Counted from the stretch's first letter, positions 10,001 to 17,616 are shown. The stretch: 17,616 nt of DNA from Phlegmacium glaucopus (GCA_015039465.1 MU130619.1:250916-268531), one strand, 5' to 3'. Translations and numbers: made by a program. Notes: generated from the letters alone by a model not told the origin.

Positions 10001-10203
10001 CTTGTATAGCAAATAGCTCAACCATAAGGATCCCAATACCCAGCTACAAATGTAGGGTCCGAAAGAGTGGTCGTAATCTTGACTTTTGAATGATAGGGTG
10101 AAGAATTCATGGGCTCTAGTAATTCCGCAGTCGCCATGGTTGATTTCCTCGTATTCAACGAATCTTTCGTGAAGGAAAAAGAAAGTTCCTGTATCGCTTC
10201 CAA

Positions 10204-10529
10204 AAGGCTTTCCGCGGTACCAAATTTATTTCTTCAAGTGGGAAACAAAGCAAGAAGTTGAGGTCGACACTTTATATGATGCAGTCCTGGAGATATCGGT
10301 ATTGTTTGAAGCAAGTTGACCTGCTGCTGAGGACTATAATATGAATAAAAGGGGAACATTTGGATGTAGGAAATCTAGAGGATTTTTTGTTTGTTTCATG
10401 AGCAAATAGAGGCCTCCATCGTTTGGGTTTGAAGAGCGAAACAGGAATTGGCAAAGGAATCTACATCAGGTAATACAAGGGTTGACTCCAAATATTCTCA
10501 CACTCACATACAATCAAACCAACGCTTGT
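10204..10529. other. Upstream flank of the arrestin-like pseudogene
   Basis: This lies 5' of the minus-strand arrestin start. The minus open frame at 10272-10454 shows no family motif. No clear promoter element could be picked out. Confidence 0.4.
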
Positions 10530-10573
10530 GAGGATATACGTAGTCCGACACACTCCCCAAATGGGGAAGTTAT

Positions 10574-10633
10574 GAGATGCGACACACCGTGCTTTGGCTG
10601 CCTCACGGCAGCCAGAGTTCTAACCACCTAACC
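10574..10633 (-). mobile_element. tRNA-like SINE relic (degenerate)
   Basis: Read on the minus strand, GGTTAGGTGGTTAGAAC (10617-10633) resembles a tRNA D-arm/box A. It is followed by a 7-bp perfect stem GGCTGCC/GGCAGCC with a 4-nt loop (10596-10613), then GTGTCGCATCTC (10574-10585), which could be a decayed box B (GGTTCGAATC). The order and spacing fit a tRNA-derived SINE head. No intact tRNA fold is possible and the element boundaries are not visible, so this is a tentative call. Confidence 0.35.
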
Positions 10634-10669
10634 TGCACAAGACCGTGCGGTAGCGCGAAAAGGACATAT

Positions 10670-10800
10670 ACCTGCCCCCTAACTCTACCACTAACCTGAA
10701 CAGAAGCCACTAACACAAACCACTAACGCGAACCCCTAATGCTAACCAGGACCTAACCAATTACTAGCCCAACCCAAACGCCATCGGCACCTAACCAGCA
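10670..10800. repeat. Degenerate 13-bp CCACTAAC-type array
   Basis: CCACTAACACAAA-like units start at 10707, 10720, 10733 and 10746. Looser copies (CCACTAACC, ACCTAACCA) lie on both sides. One unit contains CCCCTAA, but the array is too irregular and has the wrong period to be an interstitial telomere. Confidence 0.6.
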
Positions 10801-12749
10801 GACTCGCCGGAGTATCAAAAATAAGTCGATGGCGGGCTACGGCATCCAATTTGATGGGAGATCAGCAACACATGTCACTTTGTGACGGTGTGTTCGGTGT
10901 TGATGCTCGTATACACTGCTTGCTTCCTTGGGACAGAAGGCAGCATGCCTGCCATCTTTTTACCACTCCCTGTCTTCGTACATTATTTCCAATGGTACAG
11001 ACAACCTAGGTATCGTCGAGGTTGTGTTGTGCTGAACATCTCATACAGGCTACTCCTTGTTACGACTCTCAAATGATGATGGTGAAACCTGCGGCTACAG
11101 GATCTATTATGGCGATCAATACTTGCAAGACACAGTTCAAAACTCCCAAAGCCGGCGGTCAACGCTAACGTTCAGCAATGGGACTAATTGATGCCTTCTT
11201 TTCCCATGCCTCAAGGCCAAGAGGTTGTTCATTTGTCCCCCGTGTGTACTACTAGTGCCAATCCTGGACGGTTTCTAATCCCCGGTTTTCCTGATGAAAG
11301 AGATACCTAGTACGAACCCCCTCCATCATCCAGCAGTCTAATTATCTACTTCTTTAACCTACCTGACAGGTGTAGATGCTGGCCCCTCACCCTCACCCTG
11401 TATTTTTTTTGACTTATTGATTACAGATCCATTGCTCATGATACTTTGCGGTTGGTACTAACTGTTGGATCTGTCATACAGAGAGGCATAAGATGAAACA
11501 GAAACTAGATTTTATTTCGAACAAATGGGCAATACTAGAAACAAAGGCTCAGATGAGCCGACGCCTATGGAACATCTTGTGGTGCTCACTCTGAGTCGTC
11601 CAAGCAATTCTGACAGTTCCTTGCGCTGACATTGCTCATCTTAATGTTTGGAGCACGCACCATCCGCAAGCAGGATGAAGCGCCCTACTGATCCCCCGAG
11701 GAGGACTCCAGCGCCTCCCATCGGTTTACAATCTTTCACTCAATCATGCAAGACCTCTGGAACATCGCGCTCCAGTTGAGCTATCAAGCAAAGCAGCTTT
11801 AGACCGGTCTCCGCCAAACAAACTTGAGTCTGGTGGTATCCCACTCCATATTTGATATCATCGAACAAATCAAAGTTTTAGCCAATGTCAATTTTATAGT
11901 GACGTGCGGGCCGGCTTGGACTCGAGTGGGCTTGGGCCTTTAACGTAGTCAATCCTTCTGCACCGACCAAACACCCAGTGACTCAGAGTCAGAACACTGA
12001 ATGGCCAATCTCGTATCAATGCTACTATCAATTCTAACTGCTCTATTCTAACTGCATCATCAACTGCCTGCTCTACCCTCTTGTCCCTTGGAGTCTCAGT
12101 CATTCCAGACTCGACACTTTATCATGATGTACTATGGATTCCCGTTGAGGATCATGTCCAGCACTTGTGCCATATCTGATTGGAGAAAGCAGAGGCGTAC
12201 GGGCGTTACCTCTCTTCGTCAATGCTTTCGTCCAAGGTTCCCAAGTAGTTGAATCTGATGGTCTAGCAACCGATCGTGCAAAGCTGAGCTTCACGTCTTA
12301 GCTAGTGCTCGCCAAGTGGAAGAAATTATCTCCTTCATTCTCAGTCCTGAATCTGTAGCAGTCACAGTCCGCCTTCGAAAACAATAGCGCCTGGTATTGA
12401 TGTACTTCCGTACATTTTGCTTCCACTTGGAGGGCCTTAATGGTGTTCTTTTTTCCTGTTTAAAATCAAACGCTTTCTGACTATACTATAGGATCAAGAA
12501 AACTTCTCAAGCCGCCTACAAGCCTCGCCTCCAACTAAAGCACGTGAACCCGATCCGCCTTACATATGTTGAGACTCTTTTGTTACTGTGTCATACGCGT
12601 TGGGGCCATGACCATCAGCAGCAGTATGGAGCATAACGAGCGACTGATGAACAAGAAAAAAGCGAGCAAATTTTGCCTGCTTGGGACCAGTCTCAAACTA
12701 ATCTGCAACAGTGTAGATATCCGAATATATCAAATGTTTAGTAATTGGA
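10801..12749. other. No gene recognised
   Basis: Open frames are short. Two adjoining minus-strand frames (12100-12294 and 11894-12103, overlapping by ATGA) could be remnants of one product. The second would form a charged helix around DKRVEQAVDDAVRIEQLELI, but I recognise no family and found no splice-consistent extension. The plus frame 10882-11076 also lacks support. Confidence 0.5.
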
Positions 12750-13050
12750 ATTATTTGAATAATAAGACGTTACCTGGACCACCAGTACTTTCTGGCAAGT
12801 TTGGAGGTAGGAGAAGGATGGGTTGGGATAATGGCTATGATGTCATTAGTACACAGAACCATGATAACGAAGAGGAAGAGGAGAGATTTGATGTCTGCAT
12901 TCCCAGCTGCTGTGCATGATCATCAGGCTGTTCAAACTCGGGTTTTCATTGTTCAGACAGTTTTTGGTTCGACTTTTTGGTGGATGGGCAGAATTATGTT
13001 GAAAGATGGCAGAAGTTGATTGAGTGGGGTTCAGTTGGATGGAGTGTGAG
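12750..13050 (+). pseudogene. Copy B: second, inverted fragment of the arrestin-like 3' end
   Basis: The sequence from about NNKTLPGPPVLSGKFGG to GAGTGTGAG is a diverged copy of the arrestin-like 3' end at 8013-8300, in the opposite orientation and about 4.5 kb away. It lacks the roughly 17 bases extra in copy A and so keeps a frame reading EEEEERFDVCIPSCCA then stop at 12917-12919. Nothing arrestin-like precedes it: upstream of 12750 the open frame (from 12566) has no similarity to the rest of the gene. It is therefore a 3' fragment and not a complete second gene. Similarity ends abruptly at about 13050. Confidence 0.7.
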
Positions 13051-13055
13051 TCCGC

Positions 13056-13090
13056 AATGAGCAAGCGCGAGGAACGAGCGCATGCTCATT
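13056..13090. other. 13-bp stem hairpin downstream of copy B
   Basis: AATGAGCAAGCGC (13056-13068) and GCGCATGCTCATT (13078-13090) pair at 12 of 13 positions around a 9-nt loop. It lies at the point where similarity to copy A stops. No role can be assigned; it could be a breakpoint hairpin. Confidence 0.55.
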
Positions 13091-13635
13091 ATCGGATATA
13101 ATGTAACTGGGTTTGTACATTACAAGTACAAACACGAATAATAATACGTCCTACAAAAAGAACGTCTCGTTAACTCAGGATCTGATTCTGACACGGGAAA
13201 AAGGGTCTCTTCAGTTTTCATTGAGTTTTTTTGACCCACCCACCATCCCCTTCAGCGTCCGGTACAGCAGATTGGTTTTGGCACATGTTTTGGCACAACC
13301 GAGCTCTCCAGACGCTCAGGCCCAGTCAAAATCAGCTCTGATCTGAGTGAGATGTCTGAAAAATCAAAAAAAACATATGGGGTATCATAGAGTGATAGAG
13401 GACCATGTCAGGTGCTATAAGGTTGTCAGGTGGCAGGTCACTATATCACTTTCAATCAATGTTTATAATCTTTGATAGACTCTGCACTGTATACAGACAC
13501 TATCAATACTTAAAGACCATACCAGGATGGGTAGGGCCTGACATATCCTGATCCACCTTGTTGGTACTGAGAGACCCAGGCCATCAGGTGAAAAATACTA
13601 CACTTACTGTCAGGTTTTTTTTACCGGAATTTCCG
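13091..13635. other. No gene recognised
   Basis: The region contains scattered short words (TGTCAGG, GGCAGGTCAC) and the plus frame 13113-13346 without any motif. Several T or A homopolymers of 8 or so bases occur. Nothing can be called. Confidence 0.5.
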
Positions 13636-13675
13636 ACCTTACTTTACTTACTTACTTACTTACTTACTTATTACT
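13636..13675. repeat. (TTAC)n microsatellite
   Basis: About eight TTAC/ACTT tetranucleotide units run to TTATTACTAG. A GGTGGTGGG tract follows immediately. Confidence 0.9.
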
Positions 13676-13892
13676 AGTAGTGGTGGTGGGCAACGCCTGT
13701 CACCCGTGACATCTGGCTTGGCATGTGTCACACATGTGTCACACTTCAGAAAGTGAGACACTGACTTCCTCCTCTGTACAACACTCCCAGAGGGGAGTTT
13801 GAGTCATCTATATCCATATAAATAGGATGTGAATCAGATATAATAAATAAAATTTTATGAATGTGTGTAATTGTTCCTGGATGCATGTTTCC

Positions 13893-14110
13893 CCAGCCAA
13901 ATTGATGGCTGAAGCTTCTAAGGAATAGAACTCTTCAACAACTCATTTATGAGATTTGTTTTGGTGAGAGAATATGCTATATTTTCGATTCTTAACAGTT
14001 CTCAGGGATTAGAATCGAAAATATAGCATATTCTCTCACCAAAACAAATCTCATAAATGAGTTGTTGAAGAGTTCTATTCCTTAGAAGCTTCAGCCATCA
14101 ATTTGACTGG
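13893..14110. repeat. Near-perfect 100-bp inverted repeat (218-bp hairpin)
   Basis: The left arm 13893-13992 and right arm 14011-14110 are reverse complements at 99 of 100 positions, separated by an 18-base spacer (13993-14010). The only mismatch is at 14106 (A where the left arm predicts G). A transcript in either direction would fold into a long duplex. No coding frame, target duplication or element motif was found at its borders. It may be a fold-back element, an hpRNA/small-RNA locus, or an assembly or library artefact. Confidence 0.95.
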
Positions 14111-14346
14111 CATTGGCTTGTTATCACTCATTTTATTAGGCTCAACATGTAAAATCAGAAGATTTAACTCCTGAGAAATGTTTAGGGTATATTTTAGAGC
14201 AGCTATCATCACCAAGACGAGTTACAGAAACTAGTTTATGAAGTGTTCTATAGGTTGGAAGTCTCAAACTTCATACTTTGGGTGAGAATTAGCTGAAGAT
14301 CACTCATTTGTGAAGGGTTGAAGGAGGTCTTTACCTTCCCCGGGTT
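14111..14346. other. No gene recognised
   Basis: This AT-rich stretch lies between the long hairpin and the palindrome cluster. No long frame, repeat or RNA motif is visible. Confidence 0.5.
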
Positions 14347-14700
14347 AATCCATATGGAATGACTTTTGGCTGAGGCCCAAGCCATTTTCTTATTCCATAG
14401 GCACCATGGATTCCATATGGAATGGCCATGGAATGGTCATATTCCATATGGAGTCCATCATCATTCCATGTGGATTCCACATGGATTCCATATGGATCAA
14501 GGTGTGTCTATTCCATAGGGAGTCCATCATCATTCCACAGGGAGTCCATCATCATTCCACAGGGAGTCCATCATCATTCCACAGGGAGTCCATCATCATT
14601 CCACATGGATTAAGGTATATCCATGATGGATTCCTTACTAAAATTCCATATGGACTCCATACTAAGATTCCATATGGATTCCATGGAATGGATCCATAAA
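14347..14700. repeat. ATTCCATATGGAAT palindrome cluster with 22-bp array
   Basis: CCATATGG, CCATGG and CCACATGG palindromes flanked by ATTCC/GGAAT recur about a dozen times; the perfect 14-mer ATTCCATATGGAAT sits at 14410-14423. Inside it, a 22-bp unit (AGTCCATCATCATTCCACAG plus GG) starts at 14521, 14543, 14565 and 14587, the first three identical and the fourth with one change (CACATGG). A related unit lies at 14452. Open frames across it (plus 14406-14699) simply reflect the repeat. It may be the body of the SINE whose head lies at 14721-14786. Confidence 0.85.
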
Positions 14701-14708
14701 AATAAATT

Positions 14709-14790
14709 TGCACTCTGCATGAATCGAACCCTGAACCCTCAGTAATATTACATACGCAGTGCTCCAGCCCACTGAGCCACACCAGCTTTG
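14709..14790 (-). mobile_element. tRNA-derived SINE head
   Basis: On the minus strand a clear pol III box A, TGGCTCAGTGGG (14768-14779), is followed 37 nt later by box B, GGTTCGATTC (14721-14730). The D-stem GCTC/GAGC pairs perfectly, while the anticodon, T and acceptor stems do not form. It is therefore a tRNA-like promoter head and not a working tRNA gene. Transcription would run leftward into the palindrome cluster at 14347-14700. It lies about 180 bp upstream of the plus-strand gene at 14968 on the opposite strand. Confidence 0.7.
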
Positions 14791-14871
14791 CTGTATAGAA
14801 AATAAATATCTAATTAACCCGTCACGGCCCAAGGCTCGTGACATGCTCTTTCCATTGTGTCCTTTCTTCGT

Positions 14872-14950
14872 CACCGTCACCACCGTCACCACCATCACCA
14901 TCATCACCATCACCGTCTCACCCTCACCACCGCTATCATCGCTACCACCA
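14872..14950. repeat. (CAY)n trinucleotide tract in presumed 5' leader
   Basis: CACCGTCACCACCATCACC-type triplets fill the stretch just before the chosen ATG. They would read as a His-rich stretch in the gene's frame, but no ATG precedes them in that frame. Confidence 0.8.
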
Positions 14951-14967
14951 TCTGTGTCAACCCATCC

Positions 14968-17616
14968 ATGCCTCCCCGCACTCGTTCCGATACTGCCACC
15001 TCGATTAACCGCATACGCACCAGATCTAGCCGCAAACGTGGCCCCTCGAATGCTGACGAGCAAGTGAATAAGCGCCAGAGAAAAAGAAGTCAACCAGACC
15101 CCAACAAGGAGGTACAGGATGACTCAGCGATGGAAGAGGTAGGACCTGCCAGGCAGAGCAAGAAAAAGAGAGTGAAAAAACAACGGTACGTACATTCCTT
15201 TCCCTTCATCTCAACGACCATCGATTAACGATCAAACTCCCTGATTGCAGGAAAACGAGCGCTAGGAAGGCTGCAGAGGATGCAGCCCAGCCACTAGGAC
15301 CTTCCATAAAACCCACCCCGTACGTCCGTTTCCCCCCCTCTCTTTTTCATCATCCACTGACCCCAGCAGGGCCGAGCAAAAGCTGATCGACAGCGCCATA
15401 CCTGTTGCACCCCCAGAACGGGTTCGAGACCCCACAGCCTCGCACATGCCCCTCCTACGAACCATTCCAACCACCCGTGAGCGACGAGTTGACGACAACG
15501 ACAACGATAACAATGACAACGACGAGGTCCACGATGAGGTCCACGACGAGGTCCACGACGACAGCAGTATCAGCAATACAGACAGCGCCAGCAGCTGTGA
15601 TACCAGCAGCTCCAGCAACGACAGCAGTGCTGCCCCCGCCCATATGCCGTCTGCCAAACATGCCAGCAACGAGGACGACAACTGCAGCAACGATGCCGCT
15701 GCCCACCAGCCATCCCCCGAGCGTGTCCATGACAACGAGGATGCCGATAAGTACAGCAACGACATTGCTGCCCACCAGCCATCCCCCGAGTGTGTCCATG
15801 ACAACGAGGACGCCAGTAAGCACAGCAACGACGTTGCTGCCCACCAGCCATCCCCCAAGCGTGTCCATGATAACGGGAATGCCGGTAAGCGCAGCAACGA
15901 CACCACTGCCCTTGAGCCATCCCCCGAGCACGTCAGCGGCGACGACTACGACGGTAATGACAATGCTGGCAGCCACACTGCCCCCAAGCAATTCCGTGAC
16001 CAGTCTGAACATGCCTCCACCTCCAAGGGCAACAATGAAGCCATGTCAGGTAATAATTTATTTATATTCTCTATTTCTATTTTATTTTACATGTTTTAGT
16101 TGCTCCTCAAGCCTCTCTTCCTGGTCAGGGTAAATTTTGTCTTCGTTTTTTATTTATTTTATTGACTTTGTTTTAGTTGCTTCTCAAGCCTCTCTTCCTG
16201 GTCAGGGTAAATTTTGTCTTCGTTTTTTATTTATTTTATTGACTTTGTTTTAGTTGCTTCTCAAGCCTCTCTTCCTGGTCAGGGTAAATTTTGTCTTCGT
16301 TTTTTATTTATTTTATTGACTTTGTTTTAGTTGCTTCTCAAGCCTCTCTTCCTGGTCAGGATAAATTTTGTCTTCGTTTTTTATTTATTTTATTGACTTG
16401 CTTGCTATAGATGTCAATATGGAAATAGATGCAAGTCCACCAGCCCTTGGGGCTTCACGTATTATTGGTGGTATTTTGCATGGAAAGGCATATGGAAATG
16501 TTTCTAACCATGCAGATTATCCAAGAGTTCATCCTGGTAACATTCCCTTTGGCAATGCCCAGGTGGACTACAAAATATTTGCGTATTTGGTCTATGATGA
16601 TCCAGTGAAGGTTAACGTGACTGTGGATCCCTCGCTTCATCCCAACACTATGTTCCGTATCTCTACTGTCCCCCCTCTTGAGTCTGTGGTTGTTTTGAAG
16701 AAAGTTGCTAATCGTCTTGAGAGTGTCATAAGTAAGGCTAAACATTTATTACTATTATTTTACTAATTATTTTAAAGCTGCTCATGTTTTTGTACAGTCA
16801 AATTTGTCTGGTCTTTGGCAGTGGAACTTACTTGGTCGCTATGAACATGTTCTACAAGACAATGAAGATCTTGAATACAATGAAAATAATGAATGCCATG
16901 TTTTATTTGTAAGTATTATTGCTGTTATCAATTTCTTAATTTCTTATTCTATTTGAAGTGTCTTCCACAAACTCCTTCCTTTGCCTTAGGTTCATACCCT
17001 CCTGGATCCTCATATCCTTCTTCAACCCACTTATCTGAAGTTCATTCCTGTGCTGACACCTCTGTCTCGTTATCTGGCCCTAAACGCACTCGGGTAGATG
17101 AAGAATTGCTCCATAAACTTAAAGCAGCTGGGTTGACAATCAATCATTCTCTCTGCTATGATATGAACCCTACTCTCCAGGTTATGTATCAGCGCTACAT
17201 TCACATACATGAGATCCAGGCCAAGATCTCTGATATGGTTAGTGAAAGAGTATGGCCAAGAGAGCTTGGAAAGTCCCTGAATCAAACAGATATCATTGGG
17301 CTTTTTGTAGCCAAAACCACATGGCACAATTCTTATGCCAAATTGTTTCCAGTTGCAGAAGGATGTGAGGATATGAGGGCTTGGTTGGAGGGAGATGGTG
17401 TTAAATCAGATCTTGAGGTTTGGGGGGTTGTCAAATCAAAATATACAGTTGGGGACTTGGCAGAGTGGGTGAAAGGGTTGAAAGGCAAAAAGAAACCTGC
17501 GGTGAAGAAGAGTATGAAGGGGAAGGAGAAGGAGAAGGAGAAGGAGAAGGAGAAGGAGAAGGAGAAGGAGAAGGAGAAGGAGAAGGAGAAGGAGAAGGAG
17601 AAGGAGAAGGAGAAGG
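14968..17616 (+). CDS. Unrecognised multi-exon gene with tandem mini-exons (3' end outside window)
   Basis: Ten exons join in frame: 14968-15185, 15251-15319, 15370-16049, 16100-16129, 16177-16206, 16254-16283, 16331-16360, 16411-16731, 16778-16908 and 16959 to beyond 17616, giving at least 732 residues. Introns are 46-65 nt with GT...AG ends, except the one at 16361 (AT). The one at 16732-16777 has a good TACTAAT branch site. The N-terminus (MPPRTRSDTATSINRIRTRS) and RKRGPS/KRQRKRS/SKKKRVKKQR are basic and suggest nuclear targeting. Then come an Asp/Asn/His-rich acidic part with EVHD repeats, four 23-residue repeats around HQPSPE, four decapeptides VASQASLPGQ, and a more globular part (GGILHGKAYGNVSNHADYP ... 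WNLLGRYEHVLQDNEDLEYN ... LFVAKTTWHNSYAKLFPV). It ends in a KE repeat. I do not recognise a family; a lineage-specific nuclear protein is a guess. The ATG at 14968 is the first in the frame. Confidence 0.75.
15524..15559 (+). repeat. 12-bp in-frame repeat (EVHD) x3
   Basis: GAGGTCCACGAC is repeated at 15524, 15536 and 15548 within exon 3 and encodes EVHD three times, extending the acidic segment. Confidence 0.9.
15662..15937 (+). repeat. 69-bp in-frame repeat (23 residues) x4 in exon 3
   Basis: Unit starts at about 15662, 15731, 15800 and 15869 show a strict 69-bp period. Each encodes a form of NEDADKYSNDIAAHQPSPE followed by CVHD. HQPSPE is the most constant part and the last copy is the most diverged (LEPSPEHV). 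The period is a multiple of three and differences are mostly substitutions, as expected if the frame is translated. Confidence 0.9.
16100..16395 (+). repeat. 77-bp tandem unit = 30-nt exon + 47-nt intron, four copies
   Basis: Unit starts are 16100, 16177, 16254 and 16331. Each has a mini-exon TTGCTTCTCAAGCC... ending CTGGTCAGG (30 nt, phase 1-1, decapeptide VASQASLPGQ) and an intron starting GTAAATTTTG and ending TTGTTTTAG (47 nt). Units two and three are identical. Unit one differs by one exon base (CTC for TTC, Ser to Pro). In unit four the intron begins AT and its 3' end changes to CTTGCTATAG after about 16395. The preceding intron (16050-16099) is different, so the duplicated unit is exon plus its downstream intron. 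Confidence 0.95.
16361..16410 (+). other. Last intron of the array with lost GT donor (AT...AG)
   Basis: The first three array introns begin CAGG|GTAAAT; here the same place reads CAGG|ATAAAT. Read-through hits TGA within 36 nt. Exons on both sides are in compatible phase (CAG G|AT GTC AAT). Frame is kept by any of three solutions: AT-AG splicing, use of the in-exon GT at 16355-16356, or skipping exon 16331-16360. Confidence 0.7.
17516..17616 (+). repeat. (AAGGAG)n hexanucleotide encoding Lys-Glu repeat, cut by window end
   Basis: From about 17520 the sequence is only AAGGAG units in the reading frame of exon 10, giving KEKEKE to the window edge. A charged single-helix or disordered tail is likely. 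The real length and the stop codon are unknown. Confidence 0.9.

Larger units (their letters stand above)
8150..10137 (-). pseudogene. Arrestin-like (ART-type) gene, decayed
   Basis: Read on the minus strand from ATG at 10137 (context ACCATGG), the product begins MATAELLEPMNSSPYHSKVK and continues ITTTLSDPTFVAG, an arrestin N-lobe start. An internal deletion near 10045-10055 leads to ILMVELFAIQ. Intron 1 (9949-10000) follows, then an arrestin-N segment ending KTVDVVEAYPY. Intron 2 (9428-9486) separates ELQVENHSNKK from the C-lobe (LTLTLTRTLYLPG, ISDTLTTVPFRGPEYIIPPG). The frame then shifts near 9165 and again near 9065 before IPIDVVRPMVVP and a Pro-rich tail with PxY-like motifs. In-frame stops lie at 9829-9831, 9805-9807, 9688-9690, 9012-9014, 9009-9011 and 8859-8861. 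Intact relatives are cytosolic adaptors that recruit HECT ubiquitin ligases to plasma-membrane transporters. This copy cannot make a full protein. The family call is from remembered motif patterns and is fairly firm; the exact exon ends in the tail are not. Confidence 0.75.

Noticed and set aside
10882..11076. 64-codon hydrophobic plus frame as a small membrane protein
   Set aside because: Length is within chance expectation and no context or motif supports it.
14857..14967. His-rich N-terminal extension of the multi-exon gene
   Set aside because: No ATG exists in that frame before 14968; the CAY tract is better read as 5' leader.
15417..15429. GGGTTCGAGACCC as a tRNA box B
   Set aside because: It lies inside coding exon 3 (ERVRDPT), and no box A or cloverleaf precedes it.
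15262..16012. Long minus-strand frames opposite exon 3
   Set aside because: They are shadows of the 69-bp repeat and the plus-strand coding frame, which alone joins through good splice sites to both sides.
16100..16410. CRISPR-like reading of the regular 77-bp repeats
   Set aside because: The whole unit is repeated, there are no unique spacers, and the genome is eukaryotic.
16368..16766. Open frame starting at 16368 as a separate small gene
   Set aside because: Its first 14 codons lie in the array intron and its last ones in the next intron; the middle fits as exon 8 of the larger gene.

Overview
The window reads as nuclear DNA from a filamentous fungus, most likely a mushroom-forming basidiomycete (Agaricomycetes). 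The evidence is a LINE with RNase H and C-terminal zinc-knuckle regions of the type common in those genomes, genes split by 46-65 nt introns with GTRNGT-type donors, an arrestin-like gene with the layout usual in agarics, and heavy interspersed and tandem repeat content. This is inference from motifs; no database search was possible. Gene density is low, and most of the window is repeat-rich or degraded.

Layout. 1-470: C homopolymer tracts, then a cluster of AGGCTCGT/ACGAGCCT motifs. 470-2300: no supported gene, one 19-bp tandem array. 2303-3172: a GTN-rich minisatellite with 39- and 78-bp periods, open in several frames but probably not a gene. 3278-5949: a 5'-truncated LINE with reverse transcriptase, RNase H and zinc knuckle, broken by a frameshift, a premature stop and a lost RNase H carboxylate. 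5988-6538: a 551-bp non-autonomous hAT-type element with matching ends and an exact 8-bp target duplication, just past the LINE reading frame. 6547-8012: nothing recognised. 8013-10137, minus strand: an arrestin-like gene, now a pseudogene with several in-frame stops. 10530-10800: a tRNA-like SINE relic and a degenerate 13-bp array. 10800-12750: nothing recognised. 12750-13050, plus strand: a second, diverged copy of the 3' end of the arrestin gene, inverted relative to the first. 13636-14790: a TTAC microsatellite, a near-perfect 100-bp inverted repeat, a cluster of ATTCCATATGGAAT-like palindromes with a 22-bp array, and the tRNA-like head of a minus-strand SINE.

14968-17616, plus strand, is the one apparently intact gene. 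It can be spliced from ten exons into a continuous frame of at least 732 residues and runs off the window inside a Lys-Glu repeat. I do not recognise the family. Its most striking part is 16100-16360, where one 77-bp unit made of a complete 30-nt exon plus a complete 47-nt intron is repeated in tandem. All four mini-exons are phase 1-1, so copy number can change without breaking the frame. The last copy has lost its GT donor (AT instead).

The genes do not form a pathway. The window is best read as a repeat-rich region in which mobile elements and tandem arrays surround one decayed arrestin gene and one lineage-specific gene that is itself being remodelled by tandem duplication.
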